A stretch of DNA of 7,649 nucleotides from an uncultured bacterium (GTDB lineage: Bacteria; Oederibacteriota; PGYV01; CAILUR01), in NCBI GenBank assembly GCA_903837445.1, contig CAILUR010000143.1, forward strand, positions 1 to 7,649, written 5' to 3'. The position numbers and the translations under genes were made by a program. Below are positions 6,237 through 7,649 of the stretch, in pieces. Position 1 is the stretch's first letter, and every line of letters starts with the position of its first letter. The notes below the pieces were generated by a model. The model was not told the DNA's origin. It saw nothing but the letters and a program-made list of their open reading frames with translations, and did no database searches.

Positions 6237-7412
6237 TTATTTTTTAGGTTTCTTTTTATACGCCTCTATTGTTTCTTCGTATCTCGTTATCATTTTCTTT
6301 GCCATAGCTTCTGCACTCCATTCCTTAGCATATTCAAAGGCCTCTTTCTTTTTCGCCTCGTAAAATGGTTTATCTTCAAGCATTTTCATAACTGCAGTGT
6401 AGAATTCGTTCACATCATTTTTCACAAGGATTCCGCCTTTGTCCCCTTTCATAACCTCGGCTACACCCATTTCTCCAACTGCCACTACAGGCGTCCCTAC
6501 AGCCATAGCTTCGGTGACTACCAGTCCCTGTGTTTCCGTGATTGAGGCAAAGGTGAAAAGGTCTGCTGCGGCATAACAGTTCACCCAATCCTGTGGCTCA
6601 AAATATCCCAAGAATATGCAGTTGTCAAAAACACCTTTTTCTTTTGCGGCTTTTTTTACAGCCTCTTCAGCCGGACCTTTCCCTGCGATTATGAGTTTGG
6701 TGTCAGGTCTCACTTTTAAAACCATTTTCAAAACATCAAACAGAAAAGGAATATTTTTTTCGTGCGCTACTCTGCCCATAAAAAGAAAGACAGTGGTACT
6801 CTCAGCTATTTTATTTTTTTTTCTAAAATCTTCTCTGCTGAAATTTTTAAACTTGTCAATCTTTATACCTGTAGGATTGACTTCCACTCGGGATTTAATA
6901 CCATAGCCCAACATTGCTTCCTTCATTTGCGTGGAAGGAGAAATATTTATATCCATTTTATCACAATACCATTTGCTAAAGGTCTTTGAAATCCAAATGG
7001 CAATCACTTTTGGAATAAACTTTACATAGTGCACATAGGAAGCAAAAAGCGTGTGATAAGTATGCGCTATAGGGCACTGTAATTCTTTTGCCCATTTTAT
7101 GGCCTCAAAACCTAGAGTAAAAGGCGTCTGAGTGTGGATAATGTCAAACTTTTGTGAAAGAATTCTTTCTTTTATTATCTGTTTTGAAATTGGATTATGC
7201 GTGTTTGGAAGCCTATCTTCCGGATCAAAAAATAAATAGTTTGATTTTATTCTTATATTGAAAGGGTCTTTTTCTTCATACTCCGGGAAATCCGGCGCTA
7301 CGATATATACTTCGTGTCCCATTTTTCTAAACTCTACCGCAAAGGTATCTATAGATGTCACTACTCCGTTAATTCTCGGTTTATATGTGTCCGTTACCAG
7401 AGCTATTTTCAT
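6237..7412 (-). CDS. GT4-family glycosyltransferase, probably diacylglycerol glucosyltransferase-type
   Basis: This 391-residue GT-B-fold enzyme probably transfers a sugar from a nucleotide donor to a lipid acceptor at the inner face of the membrane. The N-terminal TDTYKPRINGVVTSI (8-21 region) and the HTQTPFTLG...AHTYHTLFASYVHY stretch (93-129) resemble the 1,2-diacylglycerol 3-glucosyltransferases (alMGS type) within GT4. The C-terminal half has the donor-binding GRVAHEKN (213-220, with R214 and K219), GKGP (244-247), and the E-x7-E pair E293/E301 in TETQGLVVTEAM. No signal peptide or membrane span is present, and the Lys-rich C-terminus fits peripheral membrane association. The start is supported by AGGAG (7419-7423) six bases before the ATG. 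It follows the DUF2225-like gene by 36 bases, probably in one transcript. The exact acceptor is not proven; other GT4 mannosyl- or glucosyltransferases share these motifs. Confidence 0.85.
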   Translation of the reverse strand: MKIALVTDTYKPRINGVVTSIDTFAVEFRKMGHEVYIVAPDFPEYEEKDPFNIRIKSNYLFFDPEDRLPNTHNPISKQIIKERILSQKFDIIHTQTPFTLGFEAIKWAKELQCPIAHTYHTLFASYVHYVKFIPKVIAIWISKTFSKWYCDKMDINISPSTQMKEAMLGYGIKSRVEVNPTGIKIDKFKNFSREDFRKKNKIAESTTVFLFMGRVAHEKNIPFLFDVLKMVLKVRPDTKLIIAGKGPAEEAVKKAAKEKGVFDNCIFLGYFEPQDWVNCYAAADLFTFASITETQGLVVTEAMAVGTPVVAVGEMGVAEVMKGDKGGILVKNDVNEFYTAVMKMLEDKPFYEAKKKEAFEYAKEWSAEAMAKKMITRYEETIEAYKKKPKK

Positions 7413-7448
7413 AAGAGTCTCCTTTTATTTTTAATATATGTGCACATT

Positions 7449-7649
7449 TTATTTTCTCTTTTCCTGTGTTATTTTTTCCCAAGCGTCTCTTGCCAGATTT
7501 TCTATATTAGAAAAATTTGAAATCTGCTGGTGTTGCACAGCCCTGGCAAACCATTTCACTGCTTCGTTATTGTCGCCCAACCTCCTGTTCAATTCTCCTA
7601 TCATATATATAATTCCCGGTTCGCCAAGTTTTTCTGGTACGAAAGACCC
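7449..7649 (-). CDS. C-terminal end of a TPR-like, DUF2225-type protein (partial)
   Basis: Only the last 66 residues are inside the window; the gene continues past the right edge and ends at the TAA at 7449-7451. The visible part reads ...IIYMIGELNRRLGDNNEAVKWF... then ARDAWEKI, which has the spacing of a tetratricopeptide helix pair. It resembles from memory the C-terminus of DUF2225 proteins (YLIGEL.RRLGd..eAi.WFsr). DUF2225 has no assigned biochemical role that I know of; N-terminal zinc-ribbon-like cysteines would be expected outside the window. A generic TPR protein is the alternative. The 36-base gap to the glycosyltransferase suggests co-transcription. Confidence 0.6.
   Translation of the reverse strand, partial: GSFVPEKLGEPGIIYMIGELNRRLGDNNEAVKWFARAVQHQQISNFSNIENLARDAWEKITQEKRK

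Noticed and set aside
6115..6363. Plus-strand frame with a hydrophobic C-terminal half, resembling a small membrane protein
   Set aside because: It runs through the terminator hairpin and then antisense into the glycosyltransferase gene; the hydrophobic stretch is the complement of Lys/Glu-rich codons.
1..7649. CRISPR array, transposon ends, tRNA or rRNA genes
   Set aside because: No regularly spaced repeats, no transposase frame, and no cloverleaf or rRNA-like sequence were seen on either strand.

Overview
The window looks like a piece of the genome of a strictly anaerobic, fermentative bacterium. The reasons are a multi-subunit [FeFe]-hydrogenase operon, moderately AT-rich DNA with AT-rich spacers, strong AGGAG ribosome binding sites and very tight gene packing. 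The lineage cannot be fixed from this sequence. Elusimicrobiota/Endomicrobia or another anaerobic gut or sediment group would fit, but that is a guess from gene style only.

All convincing genes lie on the minus strand, so transcription runs from high to low coordinates. At the right edge (7449-7649) is the C-terminal end of a TPR-like, DUF2225-type protein. It is followed after 36 bases by a complete GT4 glycosyltransferase of the diacylglycerol glucosyltransferase type (6237-7412). This unit ends in a clear intrinsic terminator (6186-6215). The spacer 5968-6185 holds a near-consensus sigma-70 promoter (TTGACA, 17 bases, TAAAAT). Immediately downstream of its expected start site is a perfect 18-base palindrome that could bind a Rex or CRP/FNR-type regulator.

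The promoter drives a four-gene redox operon: a NuoE/HydC-like [2Fe-2S] subunit (5449-5967); a 1046-residue fusion of a NuoF/HydB-like NADH/FMN subunit with a GltD/NfnB-like NAD(P)H/FAD module (2308-5448); a CpI-length [FeFe]-hydrogenase HydA (514-2283); and the start of an NfnA/SudB-like ferredoxin-NADP reductase subunit (from 440 leftwards). Taken together, the operon encodes the parts of both a trimeric NADH-linked hydrogenase (HydABC) and a transhydrogenase of the NfnAB kind, with the two physically joined through the NuoF-GltD fusion. The inference is a single complex that moves electrons between NADH, NADPH, ferredoxin and H2.

The left end is anomalous. The NfnA-like protein matches its family through residue 105 (...VVVG) and then abruptly loses the expected glycine-rich nucleotide-binding motif near position 124. 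The remaining ~120 bases instead read as a plausible protein C-terminus on the opposite strand, with different codon preferences and a stop at 120-122. This points to a rearrangement, a truncated gene or a chimeric contig end. A second oddity is the hydrogenase L1 motif, TSCSPGW instead of TSCCPGW, which puts serine where the model enzyme has a cysteine ligand of the H-cluster.
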